From positions 54,296 through 118,295 of the forward strand of contig CAYGQE010000012.1 in NCBI GenBank assembly GCA_964351995.1: a stretch of DNA of 64,000 nt, given 5' to 3'. How positions within the stretch are numbered: the first letter of the stretch is position 1; every line of letters starts with the position of its first letter. Positions 16,121 through 24,607 of the stretch are shown here, in pieces. The stretch comes from SZUA-35 sp964351995 (GTDB lineage Bacteria > Actinomycetota > Acidimicrobiia > Acidimicrobiales > SZUA-35). The translations under genes were made by a program, and so were the position numbers. The notes beneath the pieces are model-generated. The model was not told where the DNA came from, did no database searches, and worked only from the letters and a program-made list of their open reading frames with translations.

Positions 16121-17736
16121 GATCGAGCCGCCCCGTCGCGTTCGACGATGTAGCACTGCTCGACAATGCGATCCTCGGTGAGATCACCGCCTGACAGCTC
16201 GGCAGAGATCCGCCCTCCTTCGAACACGAGCACTCGGTCGCACAGGTGGGCAAGATCTTCGTATTCGGCGGAGCAGTAAACGATGGCCGATCCGGCTTCC
16301 GCTGCATCTCGGAGCTTCTCGAACACATCTTGTTTTGCACCGACATCGACCCCCTGAGTGGGCTCATGCAACAGCAACACAGGCGGCTTGCGTTGAAGCC
16401 ACTTGCCGAGCAGGGCCTTCTGCTGGTTGCCACCGGAGAGCTGGCCGAGCGGGGCATCAGGGTCGGGCGGGCGCACCGTCAGGCGCTGCAACAGCATCTC
16501 CATCTCCGATCGCTCGCTGCCGTGACGAAGTCGCCCTTTCCGAAAGAACTGACCGAGAACTGGCAGCGACGTGTTGTCGGTGAGCGTGAGCTCACCAACA
16601 CCGCTGTTTCGAAGCCGGTCGGCGGGAAGCAGAGCCATCCCCGCCTTCATGGCCGCCGCCGGCTTGAGGTCGGCGGACTCCATCGTGGTCATACCTTCGC
16701 CATTGCTCACTTCGACCGACCCTGCCAGTGGCGCCGTTGCACCGAACAACAGGTAGGGCACATCGTCATAGCCGGCCCCGGCGATGCCAGTGAGGCCAAC
16801 GACTTCCCCTTTGTGCACATCGAAACTGACGTTCTTGGCAATGGCGCCAGTGATGTCGCGAGCTCGAAAGGCCACCTCGGAGCGAGGTTCGTGCGGCTCG
16901 GGATAGAAGTCCTCCAGTTGGCCGCCGAGGATCAACTCGATCAACTCGTCTTCTTCGCACTCGTCGGTGACCAACGTGCCGACGACCTTGCCGTCACGCA
17001 GAACGGTGGTGCGGTCGGTCAGGTCCATCACTTCGGGTAGTCGGTGGCTGACGAACACGACCGCTGTGCCAGCCGATGCCACCGCACGCACGGTGTCGAA
17101 CAGCTGCTCGGCGCTGTCCCTGGGCAGGTAGGCCGTTGGCTCGTCGAGTACCAAGATGCCGCCGCCTACTCGGGTTCCGGCGGCGGCACCCTCTTCGAGA
17201 TCCAGGAAACCCCTGACGATGGCGACGAGCGCTCGATCGACCTCGCCAAGGGCGCCCACGAGCACGTCGGGCGAAACGTCGACCCCGAAACGCTCCAGGG
17301 CTTCGCCAACGACGGCTCGTTCCTTGCTCCACGAGATTCGCCATCCTCGACTGGTACCGAAGCGGCCGACTCGAACGTTGTCCAGCACGGTCATGTCCGG
17401 CAGCAGACCCAGGTCTTGGTGGACGAACGTGAGGCCATGCCGGCTTGCATCAGCAGGAAGCAGCGGAAGCGAGACCTCCACGCCCCCGATCTCGAGTTGC
17501 GCACCCGGATCGGGGGTGTGGAATCCCGACAGCACCTTGATGAGGGTCGACTTGCCAGAACCGTTGCGACCAACCAGGCCGTGGACTTCACCACGCTCCA
17601 GTTCGAGCGCAACATCGTCCAACGCCCTGGCGGTACCGAAGGTCTTCGAGAGCCCTTCGATGCGTAACGCCAGCGGACCATCGGAATCGGTCAAGTCGAT
17701 CACTGCTCCGTCCATCAGTGCTGCCGGGTCACGCAT
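16117..17736 (-). CDS. Double ABC ATPase of a sugar/nucleoside-type importer (RbsA/MglA family)
   Basis: 539-aa tandem nucleotide-binding protein. Domain 1 has Walker A GRNGSGKST and Walker B LVLDEPTAYLPRD, with a degenerate signature (LGEVDRALVAI). Domain 2 lacks a canonical Walker A (GIAGAGYDD) but keeps QLSGGNQQKALLGKWL and LLHEPTQGVDVGAK, the asymmetric pattern normal for RbsA-type ATPases. It abuts the binding-protein gene by one base. This class imports ribose, galactose, other sugars and nucleosides. Next to rutA a nucleoside, pyrimidine or ureide substrate is the best guess. Confidence 0.9.
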   Translation of the reverse strand: MRDPAALMDGAVIDLTDSDGPLALRIEGLSKTFGTARALDDVALELERGEVHGLVGRNGSGKSTLIKVLSGFHTPDPGAQLEIGGVEVSLPLLPADASRHGLTFVHQDLGLLPDMTVLDNVRVGRFGTSRGWRISWSKERAVVGEALERFGVDVSPDVLVGALGEVDRALVAIVRGFLDLEEGAAAGTRVGGGILVLDEPTAYLPRDSAEQLFDTVRAVASAGTAVVFVSHRLPEVMDLTDRTTVLRDGKVVGTLVTDECEEDELIELILGGQLEDFYPEPHEPRSEVAFRARDITGAIAKNVSFDVHKGEVVGLTGIAGAGYDDVPYLLFGATAPLAGSVEVSNGEGMTTMESADLKPAAAMKAGMALLPADRLRNSGVGELTLTDNTSLPVLGQFFRKGRLRHGSERSEMEMLLQRLTVRPPDPDAPLGQLSGGNQQKALLGKWLQRKPPVLLLHEPTQGVDVGAKQDVFEKLRDAAEAGSAIVYCSAEYEDLAHLCDRVLVFEGGRISAELSGGDLTEDRIVEQCYIVERDGAARS

Positions 17737-18977
17737 CAGCCGTCGATGCCCCAGATGGCCCGGTACTCGGCAAGCGGGTCGATCCCGTACCAGTTGATCG
17801 GGTCCTCCTGCGAGGTGTCCACGCCATCGAGGTTGTCAGGGGTGAAGATCCGGAACGGGATGCCACCGTCTTCGATGACCTCTTCTCCTGTCAGCACCGA
17901 GTAGATGGCATCAACAGCGCCGGCGGAGAACCACATGTTCGGGTTGCCGACATCCATCACCACGGCGGTGCCTGCCTGCACATTGGCCATGACCGCCGGT
18001 GTGCCGTTGAAGCCCGCCACTCGGATGTCGTCTTCCAGGCCGAGCTCGACCAGGCCCGGCTCGATTGCCAGGGTCATGCCGTCATACACAGCCAGGATGT
18101 GGGTGATGTCGGGATCAGCCTGCACGAGGGCCTTGGTCCGCTGTTGCAGTGTTCCGTCGCTCCATTCTGGAACCGTGGAGTCCTCACGGGTGAACGTGCA
18201 GTCCGGGCACAGGCGAGTGATCTCTTCTTCCATTGCGCCCCAGACATCGGGCGACGAGGTGTTGTCGTCAGACGACATGATCAGGGCGTTGCCGGTACCG
18301 CCCGAGTCTGCAACGAACCACTGCGCCATCATGCGACCGGGTACTCGGTAGTCGAAGCCGACATCGGCAACCAGCCCAGGGACCTCGTCCACGGTCTTGC
18401 CCGGGGTTCCCTGCAGCGAGGCAATGACGGGAATGCCAGCGGCCTCAGCTTCTGCGACCTGGGGAGCGACTGCGCCTGGCGGGACACCAAGCAAGAAGAT
18501 CAGGTCGGCCTGTTCGGCAATGGCTTGTTCGACCCCACGGCCCCACTCATTCGGATCGAAGTTGCCGTCGAACGACGTGACCTCGAGGCCACTTCCTTCA
18601 AGTGCCGCGTTCATCTCCGCTTCCCACTGGGTGAGGATCGGCACGGCCTGGACGAGGCTGATGATGGCCACTTTCTGCCCCTCGATCGAGGCGAAGTCGA
18701 CTGGCCCCACACCATCGGGAACCGAGAAGGTGAAGGGTTCCATCGCTGCGGCGACGAGCTCTTGGGCCTCAGCGACGCCAGCAGGAGCATCGCCAGCGTC
18801 TTCCTCCGTGGCGTCGTCGGTGGCTTCGCCGTCCGATGATGTTTCATCGGTCGACTCCGCTGTGGCGTCTTCGGCGGCATCACTGCCACACGCAGCAGCG
18901 ACGAGCGAGAAGGACAAGAGCAGGCTGAGGAGTTTCCACAGTCCGCTCGAAGATGGTTGTTTCGGTGCACAGGACAC
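17736..18977 (-). CDS. Lipoprotein substrate-binding protein, RbsB-type (Peripla_BP_4)
   Basis: 413-aa lipoprotein. The lipobox is LVAAAC with lipidated Cys30, followed by an acidic Asp/Glu/Ser/Thr linker to about residue 65. The body has the sugar-binding-protein fold: VAIISLVQAVPILTQWEAEM, FDPNEWGRGVEQAIAEQADL, GTGNALIMSSDDN, and ADPDITHILAVYDGMTLA near the hinge. The start is GTG at 18977 with GAGGAG 7 nt upstream. It captures the transporter substrate outside the membrane. A hairpin between it and the permease may set its expression level independently. Confidence 0.9.
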   Translation of the reverse strand: MSCAPKQPSSSGLWKLLSLLLSFSLVAAACGSDAAEDATAESTDETSSDGEATDDATEEDAGDAPAGVAEAQELVAAAMEPFTFSVPDGVGPVDFASIEGQKVAIISLVQAVPILTQWEAEMNAALEGSGLEVTSFDGNFDPNEWGRGVEQAIAEQADLIFLLGVPPGAVAPQVAEAEAAGIPVIASLQGTPGKTVDEVPGLVADVGFDYRVPGRMMAQWFVADSGGTGNALIMSSDDNTSSPDVWGAMEEEITRLCPDCTFTREDSTVPEWSDGTLQQRTKALVQADPDITHILAVYDGMTLAIEPGLVELGLEDDIRVAGFNGTPAVMANVQAGTAVVMDVGNPNMWFSAGAVDAIYSVLTGEEVIEDGGIPFRIFTPDNLDGVDTSQEDPINWYGIDPLAEYRAIWGIDG

Positions 18978-19018
18978 GGGTGTCTCCTCAGACAGTTGGG
19001 AAAAGAACAGTTGGGAAA

Positions 19019-19038
19019 ACAGAGCAATCGAGCTCTGT
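19019..19038 (-). terminator. Intra-operon hairpin with T-run (attenuator or partial terminator)
   Basis: ACAGAGC-N6-GCTCTGT forms a 7-bp stem, and on the minus strand it is followed directly by TTTTCCC. It lies between the permease stop (19065) and the binding-protein start (18977). Just beyond are two 13-bp direct repeats ACAGTTGGGAAAA (18992-19004 and 19007-19019). It has rho-independent terminator form but sits inside an otherwise tightly packed operon, so attenuation or mRNA processing is likely. Confidence 0.5.
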
Positions 19039-19064
19039 CATTGCGGGATGTAGGTGGTGGGCGG

Positions 19065-20105
19065 CTAGGCAGCGGTACGGGCTCGAGATCGAGCGCGAGT
19101 GGCGAGCTGCGAAAGGACAACGGCGGTGAGCAGCGCTCCGCCGTAGAAGACTCGCTCGGGCCAGCCCGAGTAGCCGACCATGGAGAGGCCGGTGATGCCG
19201 GTGAGCAGGAAATAGACAGCGACCCATGAACCCCAAGCATTGAATTGCCCAGGGATGATGGCGGTGGCGCCGAGGAACGCCGCAGCGAAGGCCGGCAGGA
19301 GGAAGCCGGAGCCGACACCGATCTGCGCCGATGCCGACGTACCAGCGAGGATCATTCCAGCAGCAGTGGCAAAGACCGCTGACGCAACGAGTGAACCAAA
19401 GCGGATGGCATCGACTCGAACGCCAGCGAGCCGAGCAACTTCACGCCCCCGTCCAACGAACAGCAGGTATCGGCCAAGCGGCGTGTACTGGAACACGTAC
19501 CAAACCGCAGCGGTCAACAACAGCGCGAACCAGAAGCTCCCGGGAAGTCCAAGGATCTTTCCACGCACGATGTCGACGAATGTCGCATTCAAACCACTGC
19601 GGATCTGCGGACCGGCGATCCCGAGTACGAGGCCAGCGAGCAACGTGCTCGTGCCCAACGTGGTGACGATGGATGGCACCCCGACCTTGACGGTGATCAA
19701 CGCATTGATCACGCCGACCAGAGCCCCGACCAACAAGACGAAGAGCACGGCGACCACAATCGGCCAGCCATGATCAACCTCGAGCCAGGTGAGGATCGAG
19801 GCACCCAGCGAGAAGCACGAGCCAATCGAGAGGTCGAACTCACCGGCCGACAAGCTGATCAGCAAGCCAAGCGTCAGAATGAGCAACGCCGACTGCGAGC
19901 CGAAGATGTTCTGGAAGTTCGAAAGCGTTCCGAAGGTCTCGGGCTTCCACACCCAGAAGATGACGATGACTGCCGCCCACGCAATCAAGATTGCGTAACG
20001 CTCGACGAGGCTGCCAACGCTCGGCCGACTCTTGGTCAACGTCGTCGGCCCCGACGCCGGAACGGAATCGGTGACGGAGCCGGTCGGCGTGTCGACTGCG
20101 GTCAT
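19065..20105 (-). CDS. ABC transporter permease, RbsC/BPD_transp_2 family
   Basis: 346-aa membrane permease with about nine hydrophobic segments. Family stretches include LLILTLGLLISLSAGEFDLSIGS, GVPSIVTTLGTSTLLAGL and GRYLLFVGRGREVARLAGVRVDAIRF, the last being the cytoplasmic loop typical of RbsC-like permeases. The start ATG at 20105 overlaps the rutA stop by 4 nt, so six extra codons upstream are rejected. It forms the channel of the importer with the binding protein and double ATPase downstream. Direct coupling to rutA argues that the imported compound is the RutA substrate or its precursor. Confidence 0.92.
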   Translation of the reverse strand: MTAVDTPTGSVTDSVPASGPTTLTKSRPSVGSLVERYAILIAWAAVIVIFWVWKPETFGTLSNFQNIFGSQSALLILTLGLLISLSAGEFDLSIGSCFSLGASILTWLEVDHGWPIVVAVLFVLLVGALVGVINALITVKVGVPSIVTTLGTSTLLAGLVLGIAGPQIRSGLNATFVDIVRGKILGLPGSFWFALLLTAAVWYVFQYTPLGRYLLFVGRGREVARLAGVRVDAIRFGSLVASAVFATAAGMILAGTSASAQIGVGSGFLLPAFAAAFLGATAIIPGQFNAWGSWVAVYFLLTGITGLSMVGYSGWPERVFYGGALLTAVVLSQLATRARSRARTAA

Positions 20106-21157
20106 GTCACCGTCTCGTGGCACTCGAGCAGCGGCATGACCTTCTCGCCGAAGTCCGTGACACCTTGCACGAAGTCATCGAACACCAGCATCATGCCGCT
20201 CGTGCCCTCGACCTCGGCGAGGTCATCGATCTGCTTGGCGACGGTTTGGTAGGACCCGGCGATGATGCCGATGTTGAAGAAGCAGGCGCCCTGCATCTCG
20301 GTGATCTTGTCCGCAGTGGCACCGGCGGTATCGAGTTCGGCTTGGCCGGTCATGAAGGCGATGGCGTCAAGATCAGCGCCCTCGCGGTAGTAGGTCACCT
20401 TGGCTTCAGCCTCTTCGTCGGTGTCGGCCATCACCACGATGTAGAGCAGGTACGAACCAACGTCTCGGCCGCTCACCTCAGCGGCATCGAGCAATTGCCG
20501 GTTGGCGGCAACGACGGCTTCTTTGTCGGTGTTGCCGATGACGAAGTTGTGATCGCAGTACTCGGCGGTGAACCGCATGCCACGCGGCGACTGCCCGGCC
20601 GACACCAGCTTGATCTTGTTCTTCGGCAGCGGGAGGCAGCGACAGTCCTCCATGTTGAAGAACTCGCCGGTGAAGTCGCTCTGGCCCTTCTCCCACAAGT
20701 CGTTCATGACCTGGACGTATTCGGTGGTGTAGTCGTATCGCTTCTCGAAGTACTCGTCGCCGGGCCAGACGCCCATCTGCTCGTACTCCGACTTGTTCCA
20801 ACCCGATACGAGGTTGATGCCGAAGCGCCCGCCGCTGATGTCGTCGATCGTCATCGCCATCCGAGCGGTGATCGCCGGGTTCATCGTGAGCGTGGCCACC
20901 GAGGCGTACAACTGGATCTTCTCCGTTGCTTCCGCCAACCCCGCCATGAGCGTGAAGGACTCGAGGTTGTGATCCCAGAACTCGGTCTCGCCTCCGAAGC
21001 CACGCAGCTTGACCATCGAGAGCACGAACTCGAATCCGTACTCTTCTGCCTTCTGGACGATCTGCTTGTTCAGATCGAACGAGGGCATGTACTGCGGTGA
21101 TGTCTTGGAGATCATCCAGCCGTTGTTGCCGATGGGGATGAACACGCCGAAATCCAT
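20102..21157 (-). CDS. rutA: Pyrimidine monooxygenase RutA-like flavin enzyme
   Basis: 351-aa FMN-dependent LLM-class oxygenase. E. coli RutA uses a flavin peroxide to oxidatively cleave the uracil ring amide to ureidoacrylate. The match is strong over the whole length: VFIPIGNNGWMIS, PQYMPSFDLNKQIVQKAE, KLRGFGGETEFWDHNLES, LMAGLAEATEKIQLYASVA, ISGGRFGINLVSGW, YEQMGVWPGDEYF, YDYTTEYVQVMNDLW, SAGQSPRGM, GRDVGSYLL. The start has AGGAG 8 nt before the ATG. No rutB-G genes and no flavin reductase are adjacent. It leads an operon with an RbsABC-type importer, an AtzG-like protein, an amidase and TetR. Uracil/thymine or a related cyclic amide is the likely substrate. Confidence 0.9.
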   Translation of the reverse strand: MDFGVFIPIGNNGWMISKTSPQYMPSFDLNKQIVQKAEEYGFEFVLSMVKLRGFGGETEFWDHNLESFTLMAGLAEATEKIQLYASVATLTMNPAITARMAMTIDDISGGRFGINLVSGWNKSEYEQMGVWPGDEYFEKRYDYTTEYVQVMNDLWEKGQSDFTGEFFNMEDCRCLPLPKNKIKLVSAGQSPRGMRFTAEYCDHNFVIGNTDKEAVVAANRQLLDAAEVSGRDVGSYLLYIVVMADTDEEAEAKVTYYREGADLDAIAFMTGQAELDTAGATADKITEMQGACFFNIGIIAGSYQTVAKQIDDLAEVEGTSGMMLVFDDFVQGVTDFGEKVMPLLECHETVT

Positions 21158-21274
21158 GGGGGGAGCTCCTGCTTAGGGGGTGATGCAAGAAGCTACGCAG
21201 GCTGTTTTTCGGGAGCGGGTCCAATTTGTTAACTGAGAGTAGCGAAATTAAGTCGGGAGGCTGACGAGCTTCAG

Positions 21275-21445
21275 TCAGCTGTCTTCAGCTGCATCGCAAT
21301 CGTCGTTCTGGCACGAGAACTCCTCTCCGAACGCATTGGCCGGCAGCATCGTGACCCCGCAGCTCAGACAAATCGGGGGCTGGTCGAGCGCACCATCCAG
21401 GTCATTGTTTTCGGCCCAGAACTCTTGGGAAAAAGGATCAGCCAT
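21275..21445 (-). CDS. 56-aa zinc-ribbon-like protein
   Basis: A short ORF starting MADPFSQEFWAENNDLDGAL has four cysteines arranged CLSCG...FSCQNDDC, that is CxxC-N14-CxxxxC, a small zinc-knuckle pattern. The ATG at 21445 is preceded by AGGA at 8 nt, and codon use has the high GC3 of its neighbours. It reads toward rutA and ends 118 bp upstream of it, between rutA and the divergent aldehyde dehydrogenase. Function is unknown; a metal-binding or nucleic-acid-binding accessory role is only a guess. Confidence 0.6.
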   Translation of the reverse strand: MADPFSQEFWAENNDLDGALDQPPICLSCGVTMLPANAFGEEFSCQNDDCDAAEDS

Positions 21446-21551
21446 GGCGTGATCCTACGGAGCTCGACTCCGCTGGTGAACCGCCAGCTGGACAGAAGGG
21501 TTCCGTCATGTGGGAGAGTGACATCCACACGTCTTCTCAGGAGTTCAACAC

Positions 21552-22988
21552 ATGGACAATGCACGCAAGTTCTACATCAATGGTGAATGGGTCGATCCCA
21601 TCTCGACCGACACGATTGCCGTCATCAACCCAGCCACCGAAGAGGCGTTCGAGACCATCGCCGCAGGCAATCACGAAGACGTCGACGCTGCTGTTGCCGC
21701 CGCCAAGGCTGCATTCCCGTCGTTCTCCCAGACCTCGAAAGAAGAGCGCATCGCACTGCTCGAGAAGGTCATCGAGGTCTACAAGACCCGTATGGGCGAC
21801 ATCGCTGCCGCCGTCACCTCCGAGATGGGCGCACCGGCCGGGCTTGCCAATGGTGCCCAGGCCCCCGCTGGCCTCGGGCACGTCATGGCCACGCTCAAGG
21901 CGCTCAAGAACCACGAATTCGAAGAGGTCATGGGCACCACCACCGTCGTCCAGGAACCGGTTGGTGTCTGCGCCTTCATCACACCTTGGAACTGGCCACT
22001 GAACCAGATCATGACCAAAGTCGCTCCGGCGCTCGCCACCGGCTGCACCATGGTGCTCAAGCCGTCCGAGGTCGCACCGCTCAATGCGCTCATCGTTGCG
22101 GAAGTCCTGCACGACGCCGGCGTCCCCGCTGGCGTGTTCAACCTCGTCAACGGCAACGGTCTCGACGTTGGTGTGCCGCTCACGTCGCATCCCGATGTCG
22201 ACATGGTGTCGTTCACTGGCTCGACGCGAGCCGGCGTTTCGGTTGCCGAGAACGCAGCACCGACCGTCAAGCGCGTCACTCAGGAGCTCGGCGGAAAGTC
22301 CGCCAACGTCATCCTCGACGACGTCGACGTGGCCGCCGTTGTGGGCCGCGACATGTTCGGCATGTGCATGAACACCGGCCAGTCCTGCAACGCCGGCAGC
22401 CGGATGCTCGTCCCGAACGCGATGATGGACGAAGCGATTGCGGTGGCCAAGGCCACCGCCGAGTCGATCCCCGTCGGTGACCCAACCGCCGAGGGCATCG
22501 CTGTCGGCCCGGTTGTGTCCGAGGCGCAGTTCCTGAAGATCCAGGCGCTCATCCAGAAGGGCATCGACGAAGGCGCCACGCTTGTCACCGGTGGCGTTGG
22601 TCGGCCCGAAGGCCTCGACAAGGGCTACTTCGTCAAGCCGACGGTGTTCGCCAATGTCACCAACGACATGACCATCGCTCGGGAAGAGATCTTCGGCCCG
22701 GTCATCACGATCCTCGGCTATGGCTCTGAAGAAGAGGCCATCGAGATCGCCAACGACACCGAGTACGGGCTCTCCGGCTACGTGTCATCCGCCGATCACG
22801 ACCGTGCCGTTGGTGTTGCTCGCCAACTCCGCACCGGCATGGTCCACATCAACGGAGCGGGTGGCGACATCAACGCACCGTTCGGTGGCTACAAGCGCTC
22901 CGGCAACGGTCGCGAGTGGGGCCTCCACGGCATGTTGGAGTTTGTCGAGACCAAGTCCATCTTCGGTGGAACGCCCAAGGCTGATTAG
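21552..22988 (+). CDS. NAD(P)-dependent aldehyde dehydrogenase
   Basis: 478-aa ALDH-superfamily enzyme oxidising an aldehyde to an acid. Catalytic Cys279 (NTGQSCNAGSRML) and general-base Glu245 (TQELGGKSANV) are present with the normal 34-residue spacing. The oxyanion/NAD motifs (FITPWNWPLNQI, LKPSEVAPLNAL, FTGSTRAG) and EEIFGPVITILGY are also present. The start has AGGAG 8 nt upstream. It is divergent from the rutA operon; the pyrimidine pathway ends in malonic semialdehyde, so a role there is possible, but CoA-dependent malonic semialdehyde dehydrogenases form a distinct group and I do not assign this. A strong hairpin follows. Confidence 0.92.
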   Translation: MDNARKFYINGEWVDPISTDTIAVINPATEEAFETIAAGNHEDVDAAVAAAKAAFPSFSQTSKEERIALLEKVIEVYKTRMGDIAAAVTSEMGAPAGLANGAQAPAGLGHVMATLKALKNHEFEEVMGTTTVVQEPVGVCAFITPWNWPLNQIMTKVAPALATGCTMVLKPSEVAPLNALIVAEVLHDAGVPAGVFNLVNGNGLDVGVPLTSHPDVDMVSFTGSTRAGVSVAENAAPTVKRVTQELGGKSANVILDDVDVAAVVGRDMFGMCMNTGQSCNAGSRMLVPNAMMDEAIAVAKATAESIPVGDPTAEGIAVGPVVSEAQFLKIQALIQKGIDEGATLVTGGVGRPEGLDKGYFVKPTVFANVTNDMTIAREEIFGPVITILGYGSEEEAIEIANDTEYGLSGYVSSADHDRAVGVARQLRTGMVHINGAGGDINAPFGGYKRSGNGREWGLHGMLEFVETKSIFGGTPKAD

Positions 22989-23038
22989 TCGGCTCGCCAC
23001 CCCTCCAACCGGGGGCTGACACCATCGAAAATGAGGGT

Positions 23039-23093
23039 CCCAAACCCGGGGTTTGCACCAGTCACTTGTGATGGTGGGGGCCCCGGGTTTGGG
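23039..23093. terminator. 13-bp perfect inverted repeat with nested hairpin (bidirectional terminator-like)
   Basis: CCCAAACCCGGGG (23039-23051) pairs perfectly with CCCCGGGTTTGGG (23081-23093). Inside the 29-nt loop a second stem, CACCA(G)TCAC/GTGATGGTG, forms. It lies between the convergent aldehyde dehydrogenase and flavoprotein genes. On the minus strand a TTTT run follows about 8 nt after the stem. It is the strongest terminator-like structure in the window. Confidence 0.7.
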
Positions 23094-23130
23094 CGCTTTG
23101 GGGCGTGGCGTGTTCTCGACGTGGCGTGCT

Positions 23131-24561
23131 CTAGAGGCCCGCTCGGTCGAGTTCGGCGACGTACGCCCGAAGCTTGGCCAGCGCTGGCTCGGCGTGATCG
23201 AGCGCCGACATCATGACCGTGGTCAGCTCCTCGCTCGGCGGCTCGGTCGAACTGAAGCCATCGAGCCGAGCGCCGGCGAGCCAAGCCTGAAGCTCCGGGT
23301 CAGCATTCCAGTTGGCCGAATTCTGTGAGTTGCCGAGCGCAGTGCGAACCCAATCGGTGGCCGAATCCGGGTGGGGCACGACCCCGCACAACAGATTCTT
23401 GCGCTCGTCGTTGTCGTAAGCGGCCTCGACGTGCGCGATGAATGCCGCACTGAACACCTGCTGACAGTGCCGCACGGTCTGCAGCGTCATGAGGCGCTCT
23501 TCGAACACGGGACGCGCCGCCCGCCGCTCGAGACCATCGGCAGTGCAATCGACATGGAACGTGTTGGCTGTCGTCGGCAGGATTCCTTCGTCGAGCACGA
23601 TCTCGTTGGTGTCGATGCGCTGCACGCGGCCGAGCCGAATGACGTTCCTGATGCGCTGCAGCTGCTCGAGCTCACCCTGGGTGATGGTCGAGCAGCGATA
23701 CATCGTTGGCTCGACGTTCGGGTCGAGCCGAAGCAGAAGCCCATCGGCTTCAAGGCGGCTGAAGACATCGGCCATCGAGTCCGACTCGGCCACGTGGCGG
23801 AACTGATCAATGAACGCCTTTGCGGTGACTTCTCGGAACTCGCCAGGCTGGATGAGGCGGCGGTCGAGGAACCACGAGTCTCGAGGCGTGATCCATTGGA
23901 TGGCTTCTGGATCGACCCCGTTCGCGAGGAGAAACAGGCATGCGTCGGCGCCGGTCTTTCCGGCACCGACCACCACATAGCCGTCGGCAGGTGCGTCGAG
24001 CGACGCCAACGCATTCACCGGGCCGAAGCGAACCCCGTCGGCGACGGCGTACTTCGGTGGTCGCTGCGACGGCACCGAGACGTTCATGTAGCTGGCGTTC
24101 ACGACCCGTTTGTTCACCGTGACCTCGGTGACGTCGCCGGTCACCAGCGACTGCACTGCGACGATCTTCGAGTCGACCCTGAGGGTCGAGACGTCGACCT
24201 CGCTGAGTGGTGCGTACTGGACACGGCCGCTCGGCAAGAAGTGCTGCTGCATCAGCTGGTCGTAGTACGACAGGACCTCGGCTCCCGACGCCAGCTCGTA
24301 CAACCCGACGTTGAGACCCTGCGTGTCGATGCGGTCGCCGCCGAGAGGCCGGGAGTTCACGCCATAGAACGACGACGGCTGGTGCAACCGAACGAATGGG
24401 TAGGCATCGTTCCAGTGGCCTCCCGGCTTGCCGTGGCGATCAACCAGCATGACGGTTGCGTCAGACTCGGCCAACAGCGTGTCGGCAAACGCCATCCCCA
24501 TGGCGCCGGCGCCAACGATCAGATAGTCGACGGCGAGCGTTTGGTCAGCGGCTGCATTCAT
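23131..24561 (-). CDS. FAD-dependent oxidoreductase, flavin monooxygenase-like
   Basis: 476-aa two-dinucleotide flavoprotein. The FAD Rossmann motif is YLIVGAGAMGMAFAD near the N-terminus, the GGHWND segment is shared with flavin monooxygenases, and the second nucleotide site is VVVGAGKTGADACLFL in mid-protein. A third helix-rich region covers the C-terminus. The reaction is not identifiable; NAD(P)H-dependent hydroxylation or oxidation of a small molecule is the family norm. It is convergent with the aldehyde dehydrogenase and 46 bp downstream of a MT0933-like small gene on the same strand. Confidence 0.8.
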   Translation of the reverse strand: MNAAADQTLAVDYLIVGAGAMGMAFADTLLAESDATVMLVDRHGKPGGHWNDAYPFVRLHQPSSFYGVNSRPLGGDRIDTQGLNVGLYELASGAEVLSYYDQLMQQHFLPSGRVQYAPLSEVDVSTLRVDSKIVAVQSLVTGDVTEVTVNKRVVNASYMNVSVPSQRPPKYAVADGVRFGPVNALASLDAPADGYVVVGAGKTGADACLFLLANGVDPEAIQWITPRDSWFLDRRLIQPGEFREVTAKAFIDQFRHVAESDSMADVFSRLEADGLLLRLDPNVEPTMYRCSTITQGELEQLQRIRNVIRLGRVQRIDTNEIVLDEGILPTTANTFHVDCTADGLERRAARPVFEERLMTLQTVRHCQQVFSAAFIAHVEAAYDNDERKNLLCGVVPHPDSATDWVRTALGNSQNSANWNADPELQAWLAGARLDGFSSTEPPSEELTTVMMSALDHAEPALAKLRAYVAELDRAGL

Positions 24562-24607
24562 GGCCGGAGACTAGACGCTTACACCGTAAGGCTCAACTGT
24601 CATGGGC

